Shown here: positions 9,961-24,446 of the stretch, piece by piece
How positions within the stretch are numbered: the stretch's first letter is position 1
Layout: every line of letters begins with the position of its first letter
Assembly: GCA_963921795.1 (NCBI GenBank)
Contig: OY997651.1
Span: 51,034,018-51,098,017 of the forward strand
DNA from: Nannobrachium achirus
Taxonomy: Eukaryota > Chordata > Actinopteri > Myctophiformes > Myctophidae
Length of the DNA: 64,000 nucleotides
Direction of reading: 5' to 3'
Notes under the pieces: model-generated
Seen by the model: only the letters and a program-made list of their open reading frames with translations
The model's database searches: none
Told to the model about the DNA's origin: nothing
Made by a program: the position numbers and the translations under genes

Positions 9961-11515
9961 CTTAACTCACTGAACGCCATAAACGTCTTATACGTCTTTG
10001 GACCTCGGTGCCATAAACGTCTTTTACGTCTTTTTAATTAATCAAAAGTTTTATCATTTTTTCATAATTGTAATTTCAAAAAAATCGCTCTAGAAGTTGG
10101 CCATATGCCTCCGTGACCTGAGCGATACGGCCGATTTGACTGTAGCACCAGTGTAACACAGTCCGGCGGAAAATCGGTATAGCCGAAGATTGGTTCCGGC
10201 CGTTTAAATGTTATCTAAAACGTTCGTTTATACACTTTCCCGTGCATCCCTGACGAACTATAAGTACTCAAAAAACGCATGCTAAGGATGTGTAAGATGT
10301 CTTGATCATCATCATATGTGTGTGCTGTGATGGGCCCTGTATGCAATCTGGAGTGCAATACCATTTGAAAACCACCAGAGGGTGGTCTCCTACTATCTGA
10401 TCAACTAACAGAAGAAGGAAGAAGACGTCCATGTTTTTTTTTGTTTGGGCCTGTTGTTTACATTTTGGCCAGGCCTTTTAGCTAGCATGCTTATCTAGTA
10501 AATGGGGCAGCAGTAGCTTAGCAGAGAGGTGACATTTGCATGGTCAAATCATCCAACATCGATATATTACATCATTATAATTATATTTACATTGAGCTCG
10601 TCATTATTTTCCCTAAAGAAAGTTTCATTTGTGTGTGTGATATACAAGCTTATCAGAAGCACAATCATTGTTTAGTTTATCACTGTCTTCCATTCTAAAC
10701 ATCAGCCAACTTGCAGCAACGTAGGAGACGGGGGGGTCGCGTACGTTTTGTCCTCCGTGGGCGGCGGAATCTAAGCTCCGCCCTTAGATTTTCTGCCATT
10801 TTGAGCAGTTTGTAAAAGGCTTAAACCCGTTTCTATCCATTTTCGCGTCACGTGCACATAACTTATTTTTACATGAACTTTGGACCAATATCCAATAAAG
10901 ATCTGTCAGATCAGATTTTTTTAAATTGAAACATTATTTTGTAATAATTCAATGAATATTGCAGTTTTATGCAAATTATTCTTCTGCCTCTAAAACATAC
11001 ATGCAAAGTCACATTTTCATGATGAAATACTGTATAAGGTTAGTCCAAAATTCGGCTCAAAATATATTTTGAGCAGTTTGTAAAACCTATAAACCCGTTT
11101 TTATCCTGGGATTTTTGAGCAATTTGCATGAAACATTCAACACACAATCTAAGGATCTTTATCTAACATGCCTATGAAGTGCAAACAAAATAAAAATATA
11201 TAATAATAAATATAGCTGCAAGCAGCGATAACGTTGCCAAAAACACCACAAATCATGAATAAAGGGACAATATAGATATGTAACCAGGTGGACTTACATG
11301 TAGTTTCTCATTCCCCCTATGGTTTTTATCACTGATGCCAATGATTGTGTCATTGAGTGCAGGTGTATGTGAGCCAATTATGGACCAGCCATACTCATTT
11401 TGAAAAGCAGGAAGTCCTAGTGCAACAGCAGATCTGACAGATGCTCCACAGGCAAGCAGTGTGTCCCAGCATATACCATGGTTTTAATGTGTTTTAGTTG
11501 ATGAAGTTTATTCCA
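9961..11515. other. Unclassified repeats, no gene seen
   Basis: Contains a short direct repeat GCCATAAACGTCTT followed by TACGTCTTT twice (9976-10,031), a repeated phrase TTGAGCAGTTTGTAAAA (about 10,800 and 11,069), and the fish-repeat boundary phrase TATAGCTGCAAGCAGCGATA at 11,211-11,230. No coding potential recognised. Confidence 0.45.
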
Positions 11516-13444
11516 ATACACCAACACGGAGCTTTGTCATCAGCGCGTCATAGCTGGGGGCGGAGTCAAGCGTGGGGGAAATATTTAACAACCCCCATTA
11601 GTAGAATGGGGTTTTCCATGTTTTCAAATCCGATTTTTTAATAGTATAGCGATGTTTTAATTAATTGCAATGTCTTACATTGATTCCTTGGTTGCCAATG
11701 GACAAAAAAGGATGCATTTAAAATTAAACAGCTTTGGGATTAAATATTGTCTGATATTATTAAGGACAGGTCGCATCATAAAAGACCATGGGTTATCTAG
11801 ACTATCCGTCTGGTATTAGACACTGTTACATTTTTTTTTATGATAAATTAAACTTATCGTATCAAAAAACGAAAAGCATTAATTAATCAATGATGGTTAT
11901 AGAGCACATTAAATGAATTCCAGTTGTCTACAGCCATTAACAGCTTGTTATCATGCAAGGATTTACACACTGACACAACGCAACACAACACAATCCTATC
12001 CTAAATAGTTTCAAACCTGCAGAAAATACTTTTAAACTGGCGTCGATCCTGCCATATATTCAAAGATCAGAACTCACTACGATGTGTTCTATAAACAACA
12101 TTGACGACTTAACGACTGTTGTTTTTTGATATTAGAGTAAGTTTAATTGATCATATATTGTAATTGTGTCTCTACCAGGTGATTAAAGACATAATGTAAA
12201 CAGGTTTTGTAGCATAGAGGGAAGAGGGGGACCACGGGTGCTTATATTGTGCAACTCTGACACATGCACGGGGGATAATCTGAGTCTGATTATAAACCAC
12301 TTAATTACATTGATTCCTTACTGCAAATGCCTGGACAAAAAACTATCTGCAATAGCATCGGGATTAATTGTTGTCCTTATAGGACTGGTCGGATCAATGC
12401 CATGGTTATCTGACTGATTTAATCACCTGGTAAGAGACACACTTTCACATTTTCATGAACATGATCAATTACACTAATCACAATATCAAAAAACAAAGGC
12501 CATTAATTCAGCAATGATGTTCATGGAACACGTACGGGAAGGACACAGGAGGAGGATGCCATTGTAAGTGTATTAGGCAATGGGAATGGTTTTAGACCAT
12601 ATTCACGTTTCAAATCTATTGACGACTAATGGGCCTGGCTGTTGGATTTATATTGTGGCACGTTTAATTGATCATATCTCATATTAATATTAGTGTCTCT
12701 ACCAGGATTGAAATGAACACTGCATGTGCAAACATGTTTTTTTTGTAACACAGGGAGTAGAGTAGATGGAGAGAAAAACAGATCTCCGATCTCATCTCAT
12801 GGTTGTGTAACTTGGATAGCCTACAGAAACGACAGATCTCCATCTCAGTCAGTGCTTGTGTAATTTGCGGGGAATATATTAATCTGACTCTGATTACAAA
12901 CCACTTGAACTCCGACTTCTATACCCTATATGCCAGGGAGGGAGAAGATAACCGGGGGTCCAACCTATGTGCGAGCTTGTTGATTTTTGGCACGGCATAG
13001 ATTGGCAAAAATAGATTTGGTGTAGTAGACTGAATATGTGGTCAACGTATAAAGAGTAAAATTGGGTCCCGTTTTATTCCAGAGGTTTTGATGAGGCAGG
13101 AGTAGTAGTAGTTTAGACGAGGTGGCGAGGTACAGTAGCTCCGTGCTGCACAGCGGTGCGTTCAATCAATCAATCAGTCAGTCATCCATAATAGGCTTGT
13201 TATCTTAATAATAAGTGAACTTTACGACGGCGAGTGAACGATTGCGTTCCAGAAGTCCTTCTGATGGATTTTTCTTGGCTGTCGAGTGTTTTAGCGTCCA
13301 AAAAAATCGCTCTGAACGTGATTAAAACGATAGTGTACTGTTTACGCTGTATTAACTCAATGGGGAAAGGCGGTTTGTTTTCCCCCACGCTCAAAGCGGA
13401 TGTGACGTTTATGGGCGTTCCTTTCTAGCTCCGTGTTGGTGTAT
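11516..13444. mobile_element. 1.9-kb non-autonomous element with terminal inverted repeats
   Basis: The 18-bp word ATACACCAACACGGAGCT at 11,516-11,533 is exactly complemented at 13,427-13,444. Beyond it the inverted similarity continues imperfectly for about 90 bp (AGCGTGGGGGAAA on the left, TTTTCCCCCACGCT on the right). Inside are two or three diverged copies of a block of about 550-600 bp, marked by repeats of ACATTGATTCCTT, CATGG-TTATCT, TTGATCATAT and GTCTCTACCAGG. No transposase frame is visible and no target duplication could be read, so the superfamily is unknown. Confidence 0.7.
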
Positions 13445-13504
13445 GGGTGGGTTAACATTTTAGCCCTGGGGGTAACTGTGAGGCAGCTTTCTTAGTGCGG
13501 GGCG

Positions 13505-13793
13505 TTAATGGGAGCAAATGCAAATTTTGTGCAAATTTGTCTTAAAGCGACAAATTTTGCACAGATGTAGCCCAGGGCATGCTCTAATGATTTAGCTAGG
13601 GCGCCCGAGTTTGTGACCTTCGGGGTCGCCACAGCGGCCAAGTCAAGTTGGGCTCCCATCGACTTTCTATACAGGAGGAAAATACCCAGAACAAAATGTA
13701 AGTAGCATGTGAGGGGTCTAACTAGGGGTTTGTCATGATGCTGAATCCATTGCAAGCATTTGTTGGGCTACAAATGGCATTTGCTCCCCTTAA
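13505..13793. mobile_element. GGGGAGCAAATGC-family MITE, copy 2
   Basis: Close relative of 7849-8154, bounded by TTAATGGGAGCAAATGC and GCATTTGCTCCCCTTAA. The flanks themselves form an outer inverted repeat (AGTGCGGGGCGTTAA on the left, TTAACGCCCCACACT on the right), which argues that the terminal repeat extends outside the TTAA. Confidence 0.8.
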
Positions 13794-13828
13794 CGCCCCA
13801 CACTATCTGCCAAGTCACACTCCACCCT

Positions 13829-13965
13829 GCTTGCCATGTGGTAAAGTCTTATGTGCACATAATGTGATTTATATTGTAAAAAAATGTTCTGCGCTGGAGC
13901 CGCTTGTCATGTGGTAAAGTCTTTTACGTGCACATAATGTGATTTATATTGTTAAAAAAAATCTT
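13829..13965. repeat. Two-copy tandem repeat, about 74-bp unit
   Basis: CATGTGGTAAAGTCTT followed by GTGCACATAATGTGATTTAT occurs twice in direct orientation, starting near 13,829 and 13,902. Confidence 0.85.
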
Positions 13966-14183
13966 GAGTTTCTGTTTTGTTTTGAAATGTTTTAACCCAA
14001 TGTATTAACGAATTAGGCCCGAGTTCCTCCACTTTGTACCATGTCTAAGCATTAAGAGTAGTATTTACTAATTGTGTGTGCTTTGTTGCCGTGAAACTAA
14101 CCTACTTGAGTTGTTACTCATTTTATGTGGTGTGCCTCACATGTGTGAAGAAGAAATGTGTTCTATGGTGTTGAGGACTGCCT

Positions 14184-14188
<5 letters not shown>

Positions 14189-14252
<64 letters not shown>

Positions 14253-14262
14253 TATATATAAA
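14189..14262. repeat. (TA)n microsatellite
   Basis: About 74 bp of TA with two AAA interruptions at the right end. Confidence 0.97.
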
Positions 14263-15640
14263 TGTGACAACAACCATACCAGGTCAGATCATAAAGTTAT
14301 TCTGAAAAAAAAGGAGGTTGTAACAACTTGTAGGCTGTTGTTGCCCGATAAAGCCACCAGGTGACATCAGAACACCACTTATTTACCATTTAGACAGCTG
14401 GTAATCACAGCTGCCATTTAACCATAATAACATTAATATTGTGTGTTAGGAATATGTCCCAGCACACACATTTAAACAAATGAAATAAAACCACAGTTAA
14501 TAGTAGGCTATTATTATTAACAATACCACAATGTAGCAGTACTTCAGTCAAAGTACAAAAGTAATATTTGCATCAAAATACACTTACAATACCAAACATA
14601 AAAGTAGGAATTATGCAGACTGGACCATTTCAAAGTCAATTGTTTGGATTGGAGCCTAATAATTATAATGTGATAATGTGTTTGTCACTTTAAGGATTTT
14701 GTAGATCAAATGTCATGTCATCTGGTATCACTGTGTAGATGATTTAGGTCAGTGGTAGGCTACTAAATGGGGACCCAGGAAGCCAGGGGTCCTTGAGGGG
14801 GTTCCAGGGACCCCCAGCTAAATTGTTGATAATATAAAAGTCAAATTGAGCCTTTTATGTCTGCACTCTGATAGTTAAATTGTCCCTTTGGGTCCCAGAG
14901 GCCTAATATCAAACTGGAGGCCCTTGAAACCAAAACAAAACAGTTGCGAATGACTGATTCAGGGCACTCAGAACTGTAGCGCCTTTAGTAATTAATTTTC
15001 AATGAGAGACGGGCGATAATTAAGTAGAATTACAGTTCGGTATGACCGTGCCCTTTTTTAGGTTTAGGTTTAGGTTACATTAGTTTTCAGATTTTTTTTC
15101 CTGACTCATCTAGATTAAAAAAGAAGACAAAAAGAAACTTCTGAGCAGCAGGGAGAATAAACTCATTGTTATCAATAGATTCAGTTGTCCTACTGTATAC
15201 ATGATCACATTTTAAACAGTGAAATTCAGTATAATCTGATCTGTGGCTCTTGCCACCAGGGGGGAGTTAGTGACACCAGAGTGCTTTGTGCACAGAGAAG
15301 GAAGGTAAGCGCTGACGTCAATGACATCATGCTGTTGGCACATCAAATATGAGTCACATAAGGACAGACAGTACATGGTGTTGTAGTCACTCAGTGCATG
15401 TCCACTTATTTTTCTGTGAATTTACTTAGTTGGGCTTGTTTCCTAATGTTGTTTAAAACAGTGGTTCTCAAAATATGTTCAAGTCAAAGACCCCCTAACT
15501 AAAATGTATTTGTAAGGAGAACTACTCCTAGCGCTATGGACCAGAGCTACTCAAGACCCAAGAGTTTGCCCGGGACCCAAACAAGAGAAAATAGTAGGAG
15601 AAGAAAAGGCAGTAACTTGAGGAAGGGGAATTAATGCAGG
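14263..15640. other. No gene seen; MITE ends and repeats
   Basis: Contains a short phrase shared with 39,421-39,480 (ACAACTTGTAGGCTG and AAAGCCACCAGGTG), a hAT-like left end CAGTGGTTCTCAAA at 15,466, and a perfect CRE palindrome TGACGTCA at 15,313-15,320. No coding sequence recognised. Confidence 0.45.
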
Positions 15641-16022
15641 GTAGCGTGATTGACTCTACTCAATGCTTATTATTACAGGCTCTGAGGCACACTATGTACA
15701 GTAACTTTGCCCTGTGTTTTAGTTTACGAAATATAACCCCCCCGCCCCGAGCACGGGCCAAATGAGTGGATTTGAACCCACGACATCCTCGTGGTGTGCA
15801 TGACACCACTGGGTCATCCTAGCGCCTGAACCTAATCCTTTCAAGCCTGATGCAATATAACATTTCACAATAAAATGATTCATTCTAGACACAAGAAGAG
15901 AAACTGAAAGGGTTTATGTTTTATTGAACATCAAAATGAAAGTCTTTGGACTTGCCAAACATTAAAAATATAGTGGTTAGAATGAAAATGAAAGTACATT
16001 TTTGTAATGAACATCAGGCCTG
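15641..16022. repeat. Paralogous segment related to 42.4-43.35 kb
   Basis: Two blocks here recur at 42.4-43.35 kb in swapped order: GACTCTACTCAATGCTTATT (15,651) and the block around GAGAAACTGAAAGGG to GAATGAAAATGAAAGTA (15,898-16,000). The second block carries GCCAAACATTAAAAATATAG, the uninterrupted counterpart of the site where a hAT MITE has inserted at 42,537. Confidence 0.7.
15758..15826 (-). mobile_element. tRNA-derived SINE head
   Basis: On the minus strand, TGACCCAGTGGTGTCATGCA resembles a tRNA box A and GTGGGTTCAAATCCAC is a good B box in a T-arm-like stem. There is no matching acceptor stem and no tail, so this is a SINE head or tRNA pseudogene, not a tRNA gene. Confidence 0.55.
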
Positions 16023-16177
16023 TGCAGTATTGGGTACATTAGGAATAGAGGGGAATTCCGGAAATGGCAGTGAAGCCGGGGACAGATCACAGTGCAGTAA
16101 CACTCACAGGCATAAGTAATTAGAACTGGACCAGCTACTAGGTAATGGCTACATGGTCAGAAAACCTGATGTTTCCC

Positions 16178-16777
16178 ATAACAAGATAAATGAACCTCAG
16201 AGAGAATTTCATCTAATCATGAACATTTTGTGCATGAACATGAAGCCTTGAATTCATGGAGATTGTATGTTTGTTTGTTTGTTTTAGTCACATTCCACCA
16301 TGAATTAGAAAATGTCATACATAATGTCATGTCTTACTAAATGTTGACCTGTGCTCTTCTGTCTCCAGCGCCCCGACACACAAGTAAAACAGACTAATCC
16401 CCAGCTCTAAACTTGATGTGTGAAAGGCATGTGCTTTACTGGAACCGTGTGGTGTTAACACTTCTTCTTAGAAGAGACAAAGGGGCCATACGTAGGTACC
16501 CTGAAATTGTGGTCAGCTGAGTTCTAGAAAAACATACCGAATAGAACATGTACAAAGTAACCAACTGTTGAGCTTCATTTTCTCCCCCTTGATGATAAAT
16601 TCATATTATTATTAATATATTGTAAATCTAAACATATAATCTAACAATAAACAACACTCAATCAATCAAACAGCTTCATGGACAGGCTGGTTATTCCCCT
16701 GTTTCCTAATTACACCTAACTACCTGTCATTCCAAAAGTTAGTCTAAACGTTTTTAACGCTCTCATCAGTCAACCCC

Positions 16778-16817
<40 letters not shown>

Positions 16818-17110
16818 GATGTTAAGGGAAATAATTAAACAAATCCGGATACATTTTGTTCATCTTGGGATCAAAACAGAGAGGAAAACATGGTGTTTCC
16901 ATGTACCTGCCAAGTTTACCAAGATAAATGAACCTCAGTAATGTGTTCACATTTCATCTAATCATGCACATTTTGTACATGAACATGAAGCCTTGAATTC
17001 ATGGAGTTTCTTTTTTTTATTTATTTTTTCACATTCCAGATTTCTTTCCCCACCATGAATTAAAATATAAGTAATTTATTTGGGCGAACTGTCATATATT
17101 GACCTGTGCT
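16178..17110. repeat. Tandem duplication of a roughly 740-bp block
   Basis: AAGATAAATGAACCTCAG, CATTTTGT-CATGAACATG, AAGCCTTGAATTCATGGAG and GACCTGTGCTCTTCTGTC occur at 16,183-16,370 and again at 16,922-17,117. A further relative of the 16,420-16,560 interval (GTGTGAAAGGCATGTGCTT, AAAGGGGCCATACG) is at 23,490-23,650. Confidence 0.8.
16777..16817. repeat. (CTGT)n microsatellite
   Basis: About ten CTGT tetranucleotides in tandem. Confidence 0.98.
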
Positions 17111-17235
17111 CTTCTGTCCCCAGCTCTTCTCTCCCCGAGAGAGAGGTTAACACACCGACCCAAAAACGTCACGAGCGCCAATGCACCAAATGGACCCGTA
17201 CGTGTGGTGTGCGCGCGCGAGCGTGTATGTGTGTG

Positions 17236-17277
17236 TGAGAGAGAGAAAGAGAGAGAGAAAGAGAAAGAGAAAGAGAT
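17236..17277. repeat. (GA)n-rich microsatellite
   Basis: GA repeat with AAAG interruptions, preceded by GT and CG alternation. Confidence 0.95.
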
Positions 17278-17945
17278 TCTAGCATGACTGGACGTTACCC
17301 TGTCCTTGTTCATCTATCCTCCTGTCGAGTCCTGTGCGTCTTTGCAGGTCAGATTGACCTGGCCACTAACTAATTGTCTTCTTGCGATCATAAATAGCCT
17401 AAGAAACCACCAGCAAAATATCCTATATCCTTCATTAGATAAATAATATTTAAAGGGGACTGGGGTAAGGGGATATAAGAAAGAGTCCATTTTAAAAGTA
17501 TTTAACTATACAGACTTTTTGTTATTATCGTGAATGCACATGTCAATGTCCATGAAGCCTATTATGTTCTATGGGCCGTCGGCGCAAATATGGATTGTGA
17601 CGTGATGATTATAATGATGATAATATAGGCCTAATACATGTATAGGCCTACAGAACAACGCAGAACATCCCCAATAATCTAATTAAAAGAGCATTGCAGC
17701 TTATTTTGCAATGTCTTTGGTGGGGCTGTGCATTTTGCATTAGGCTCCATTATTATTAGCCTACTATAATGGATACAGGGAAATGAAATGCAATCTATTT
17801 AATAGTTTGCGTCACGACAACACGATTTGAAAGTGGGCACATGTAAACACCAGATCAGATTGATCTCACCCCATGTAAACACTTGATCCAATACCTTCAA
17901 TCGGGTTTATTTAGATCAGATTGGAATGAAGCTGTCATGTAAACG

Positions 17946-20100
<2,155 letters not shown>

Positions 20101-20274
20101 AGGCCTACCATACTAGCCTGATTTCAGACTCTGAGAGTGGGCAGGATATGGGCTGGAACCAGGCTACTACCATACCTGAAAAACTAAATTTTTAATCTAT
20201 TCTGAGCAAAAACTAATGAACGCTTCAAAACTATCACTCAACAGAAACATGATTACTCTAATAACGCACAGAAC

Positions 20275-21560
<1,286 letters not shown>

Positions 21561-22720
21561 ATATATTGAACCATTAAAACATTACAAGTACAAATGATTA
21601 CATCATGATTATGTTCCTAATAATAATATAAAGGGCAAATAGACAGCTTCTAATGCTTGTTGTTTTGAACTTGCATTTTCTGCCCACAGAGCTAGAGGCC
21701 CCATATAGCACACTGCGCACAGAACGGCACAGCCAGGAACGTGCATAGAATGTTAGAGAGGCAGGGGCTGACATTTCTAAAAGGGCCCTTTGGTGGACAA
21801 TGAATGCAGCCTTCAGCCTCTAAAGGCTCTAACAGAGTCCAGGTTGAAGAGCTATTCACTTCACCTCGGTGTAGTTTTCTAGCTATCACCTAAATATACA
21901 TAACAAAGCCTAGGTGATAGCTAGGAAACTACAAAGCTGTGAAGTGAATAGCTCTTCACCCTGGACTCTGATAGAGGCTTTCAGTTATGGTCTGAAGATG
22001 GCACTTTTTACAGACGGATAAAAGGGCAGGGCTCAAGCCCCCTTTGATGTCTATGTGTGCACATGCCTGAGCCACGCACTGTCGGGTGGAGTGCCTGGAA
22101 ACCATTGCGCACATCGAGTCAGCGCGCCCAGGTGTTTAGAATGATTATTAGCCTAGTAAGCTACTAAATTCCACATGTCAACAACTGAAGAGAAAAGCTA
22201 AAATGAATGCATTACTGAGAACTATCAAATGCCTGGTTTGACAGCATTCAGCAGGTTGACTGTAGCGCTGCTTTGGTGGATGGTTTCTCCGACGCACGGG
22301 CTGTCAGAAAACATGCCCAAAACAAGAGCTATCACTCCCATAATGTAAAGTCAGAAACACTGAACACCCCAGCAGCACGCAGCAGTGTCACACAAAGCAT
22401 CTCCGGATATATGGAATTATTGTTCTAATCTGATAAATCCAATCAATTTCGTTGTGTAGCAACTAGCAAGGTGTATAGGGATACTGGACATCTGGGCAGC
22501 TTGATGTAAAATGTGCTCTTTTGTCCAAAATGTTAAATAGTACATTTTCTACAAGATGGAATTTGTTTAATCTTTTAACTCAGATAAAATAAACACACTA
22601 AATGTAATAATTGAAACAGTTGGCCTATTAGTATTACTGTACACTACAGTAGGCCTATAGGCTGCAATATAATTACATTATTTATTTAAAACATTTAAAA
22701 GAAAATATATATAATTGTTC
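21561..22720. other. No gene seen; one large hairpin
   Basis: Apart from the foldback at 21,817-21,985, listed separately, I see no coding or mobile feature I can name in this stretch. Confidence 0.45.
21817..21985. repeat. Inverted repeat, arms about 70 bp
   Basis: Left arm GAGTCCAGG...GAAGAGCTATTCACTTCAC...TAGCTATCACCTA; right arm its imperfect complement TAGGTGATAGCTA...GTGAAGTGAATAGCTCTTC...CTGGACTC. The spacer is about 20 bp. It could fold into a long cruciform; probably a foldback transposon remnant. Confidence 0.85.
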
Positions 22721-22729
22721 AATTTAACC

Positions 22730-22881
22730 ATTTTGGTAAAAGTAACGTTAAAGTAATAAGTAAGGTATTACATATTACTCTAGTGCGGACAGTAATATGT
22801 AACGAAAAACATTACTTTAAAATGAAGGTAATAAGTAATCAGTATATATTACCAAAAAAAGTAACGCTACCCAACACTGGC
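22730..22881 (-). mobile_element. MITE fragment in the putative 3' UTR
   Basis: On the minus strand it starts CAGTGTTGGGTAGCGTTAC and contains repeated TAATAAGTAA and GTAACG words, the pattern of a common fish hAT-like MITE. It begins immediately after the stop codon of the putative terminal exon below. The other end is not resolved. Confidence 0.55.
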
Positions 22882-22882
22882 A

Positions 22883-22956
22883 TTATACTGTAGAGTACTC
22901 AGAGTGTCTACCATACATGGGCCCCTCATCATCAAAGTTTCCCACACCTGCCAGTC
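22883..22956 (-). CDS. Putative C-terminal exon of Fc-receptor-like gene, ITIM-like tail
   Basis: After a pyrimidine-rich tract ending CTATAG, the minus strand reads 74 bp to a TAA, encoding an acidic tail (residues NFDDEGPMYGRHSEYSTV at the end). SEYSTV fits the immunoreceptor inhibitory motif consensus S/I/V/L-x-Y-x-x-I/V/L, and a second tyrosine lies upstream (PMYG). The acceptor gives phase 1, exactly what the transmembrane exon at 26,561-26,710 requires, on the same strand and downstream of it. The 3.6-kb distance and the possibility of intermediate exons make the link uncertain. Alternatively it could be a chance frame: another AG 11 bp upstream would change the phase. I see the motif and the phase; assignment to this gene is inference. 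Confidence 0.4.
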
Positions 22957-24020
22957 CTATAGATGAACTAAAGGGAAAAACGCTAACTTCAATGTTATCA
23001 TGATGTTTTATTTCTTGTGACATCTTCATGTGAATGTTTAGGCTTTTCCTCCAGTTTCTCAGTAGGACTTTTGGGTGTCCGTTATTGACAAAAATGAATA
23101 AGCACTTTGATTTGCTACAAATAAAAGTTTTAAAATAATAATAATAATCATCACTGCCATAGCCATAGTTCTTCTTCACCTGAGCACTATGATGTGTTGT
23201 TCAATTAAACTGTTCAATAAATCAAATATCTCTCTACGTGAGCTGGATTTGGGTAAAGTGATGATAATGTAAGGATACATTCTGAAGTATTCACCATACC
23301 AACTTTGATTAGGTAGTAGGCCTTTTATTATGTTGTTCTAAAACGTTTTTCTTTTTCATTTTCTGCTCGACAGCAGAGATATTATTGTCCTACAGTACAT
23401 TAAACAACTTAATCATACCATTGTGACTCTCTCTCTAAATTCATGCCAGTTTCATTTGTGGTTGGAAAGTTGTCTATCTGCTCTAAACATGGTGTGTGAA
23501 AGGCATGTGCTTAACTGGAACCGTGTGGTTTTAACATCTTTCTCTTCTTAGAAGAGATAAAGGGGCCATACGAAGGTACCCTGACATTGTGGTCAGCTGA
23601 GTTATTAGAAAAACATAAAGGATAGAACACGTAGGCTACACAGTAACCAACTGTTGACTTTTTTTTTTTTTACGGTACTTTACATCTGCTTTTAGTTCCT
23701 CTTTCTACTAAAACGTTGACGAAAAATATATAGATTGAAGAATAGATATAATTATAATAGCCAAAGTATCACATGTATTTCATAGACGGAAGCAGACAGC
23801 TTTTAAATTCAGAAATATTTATTAGAATTCAATTTACATAATGCAATACGTAGAAGAATAAGAATATAGTGATAATGATTAATACTGATGAATGTTTCCT
23901 TATTTACAGACATGACATTTAAAGGAAATAAAAAGTGAAATGAAAACTTTAACCACTTAAACTCTATATACTGCCAGGGCTCTCTACTTGCTCCCATCCT
24001 TTTCCCCTCTATACCCAATA
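22957..24020. other. Intronic or intergenic, no gene seen
   Basis: Presumed intron between the transmembrane exon and the putative tail exon. Holds the 23,490-23,650 relative of 16,420-16,560 and otherwise nothing I recognise. Confidence 0.4.
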
Positions 24021-24027
24021 TCTTCTA

Positions 24028-24095
24028 TGAAAATAGCTGATCTACAAGCTCTGAGATGTTACCGATACATTGTTAGCTTGTAGATTATTTCAATT
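24028..24095. repeat. Hairpin element, GATCTACAAGC family, diverged copy
   Basis: GAAAATAGCTGATCTACAAG on the left and TTAGCTTGTAGATTATTTC on the right form imperfect arms around a loop of about 20 bp. Confidence 0.7.
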
Positions 24096-24205
24096 GAATG
24101 TTTGCCAATTTTTGCAGAATGTTCACCTATTGTGACATGCCCAAAATAGAGACACTAGGGTTCACATGGTTAAAAACTGACTGTACATTTTGGTCTCATA
24201 CCCGG

Positions 24206-24209
<4 letters not shown>

Positions 24210-24263
<54 letters not shown>
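24210..24263. repeat. (GT)n microsatellite
   Basis: Pure GT of about 54 bp. Confidence 0.97.
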
Positions 24264-24270
<7 letters not shown>

Positions 24271-24299
24271 ATTGGCAACACAGCTAGTCAGCTACCTCC

Positions 24300-24357
24300 A
24301 TGATGACCTCAGTGTTGGCCCTCCTCCTCCTAGCATTGGCTGCTGCAGCTGCAGCTG

Positions 24358-24440
<83 letters not shown>

Positions 24441-24446
24441 TATTAA
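24300..24446 (+). CDS. Signal-peptide-like short ORF running into (GA)n
   Basis: An ATG at 24,300 starts MMTSVLALLLLALAAAAAAA, a text-book hydrophobic leader, followed in the same frame by alternating Arg-Glu encoded by the (GA)n tract and a stop at 24,444. This could be a leader exon whose donor has been lost or lies elsewhere, with the GA repeat expanded into it, or simply chance. It is on the strand opposite to the Fc-receptor-like gene. There is no splice donor before the repeat. Low confidence as a gene; total about 48 codons. Confidence 0.15.
24359..24436. repeat. (GA)n microsatellite
   Basis: Pure GA of about 78 bp. Confidence 0.98.

Noticed and set aside
15758..15826. Functional tRNA gene on the minus strand
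   Set aside because: Only the B box is good; no acceptor stem pairing.
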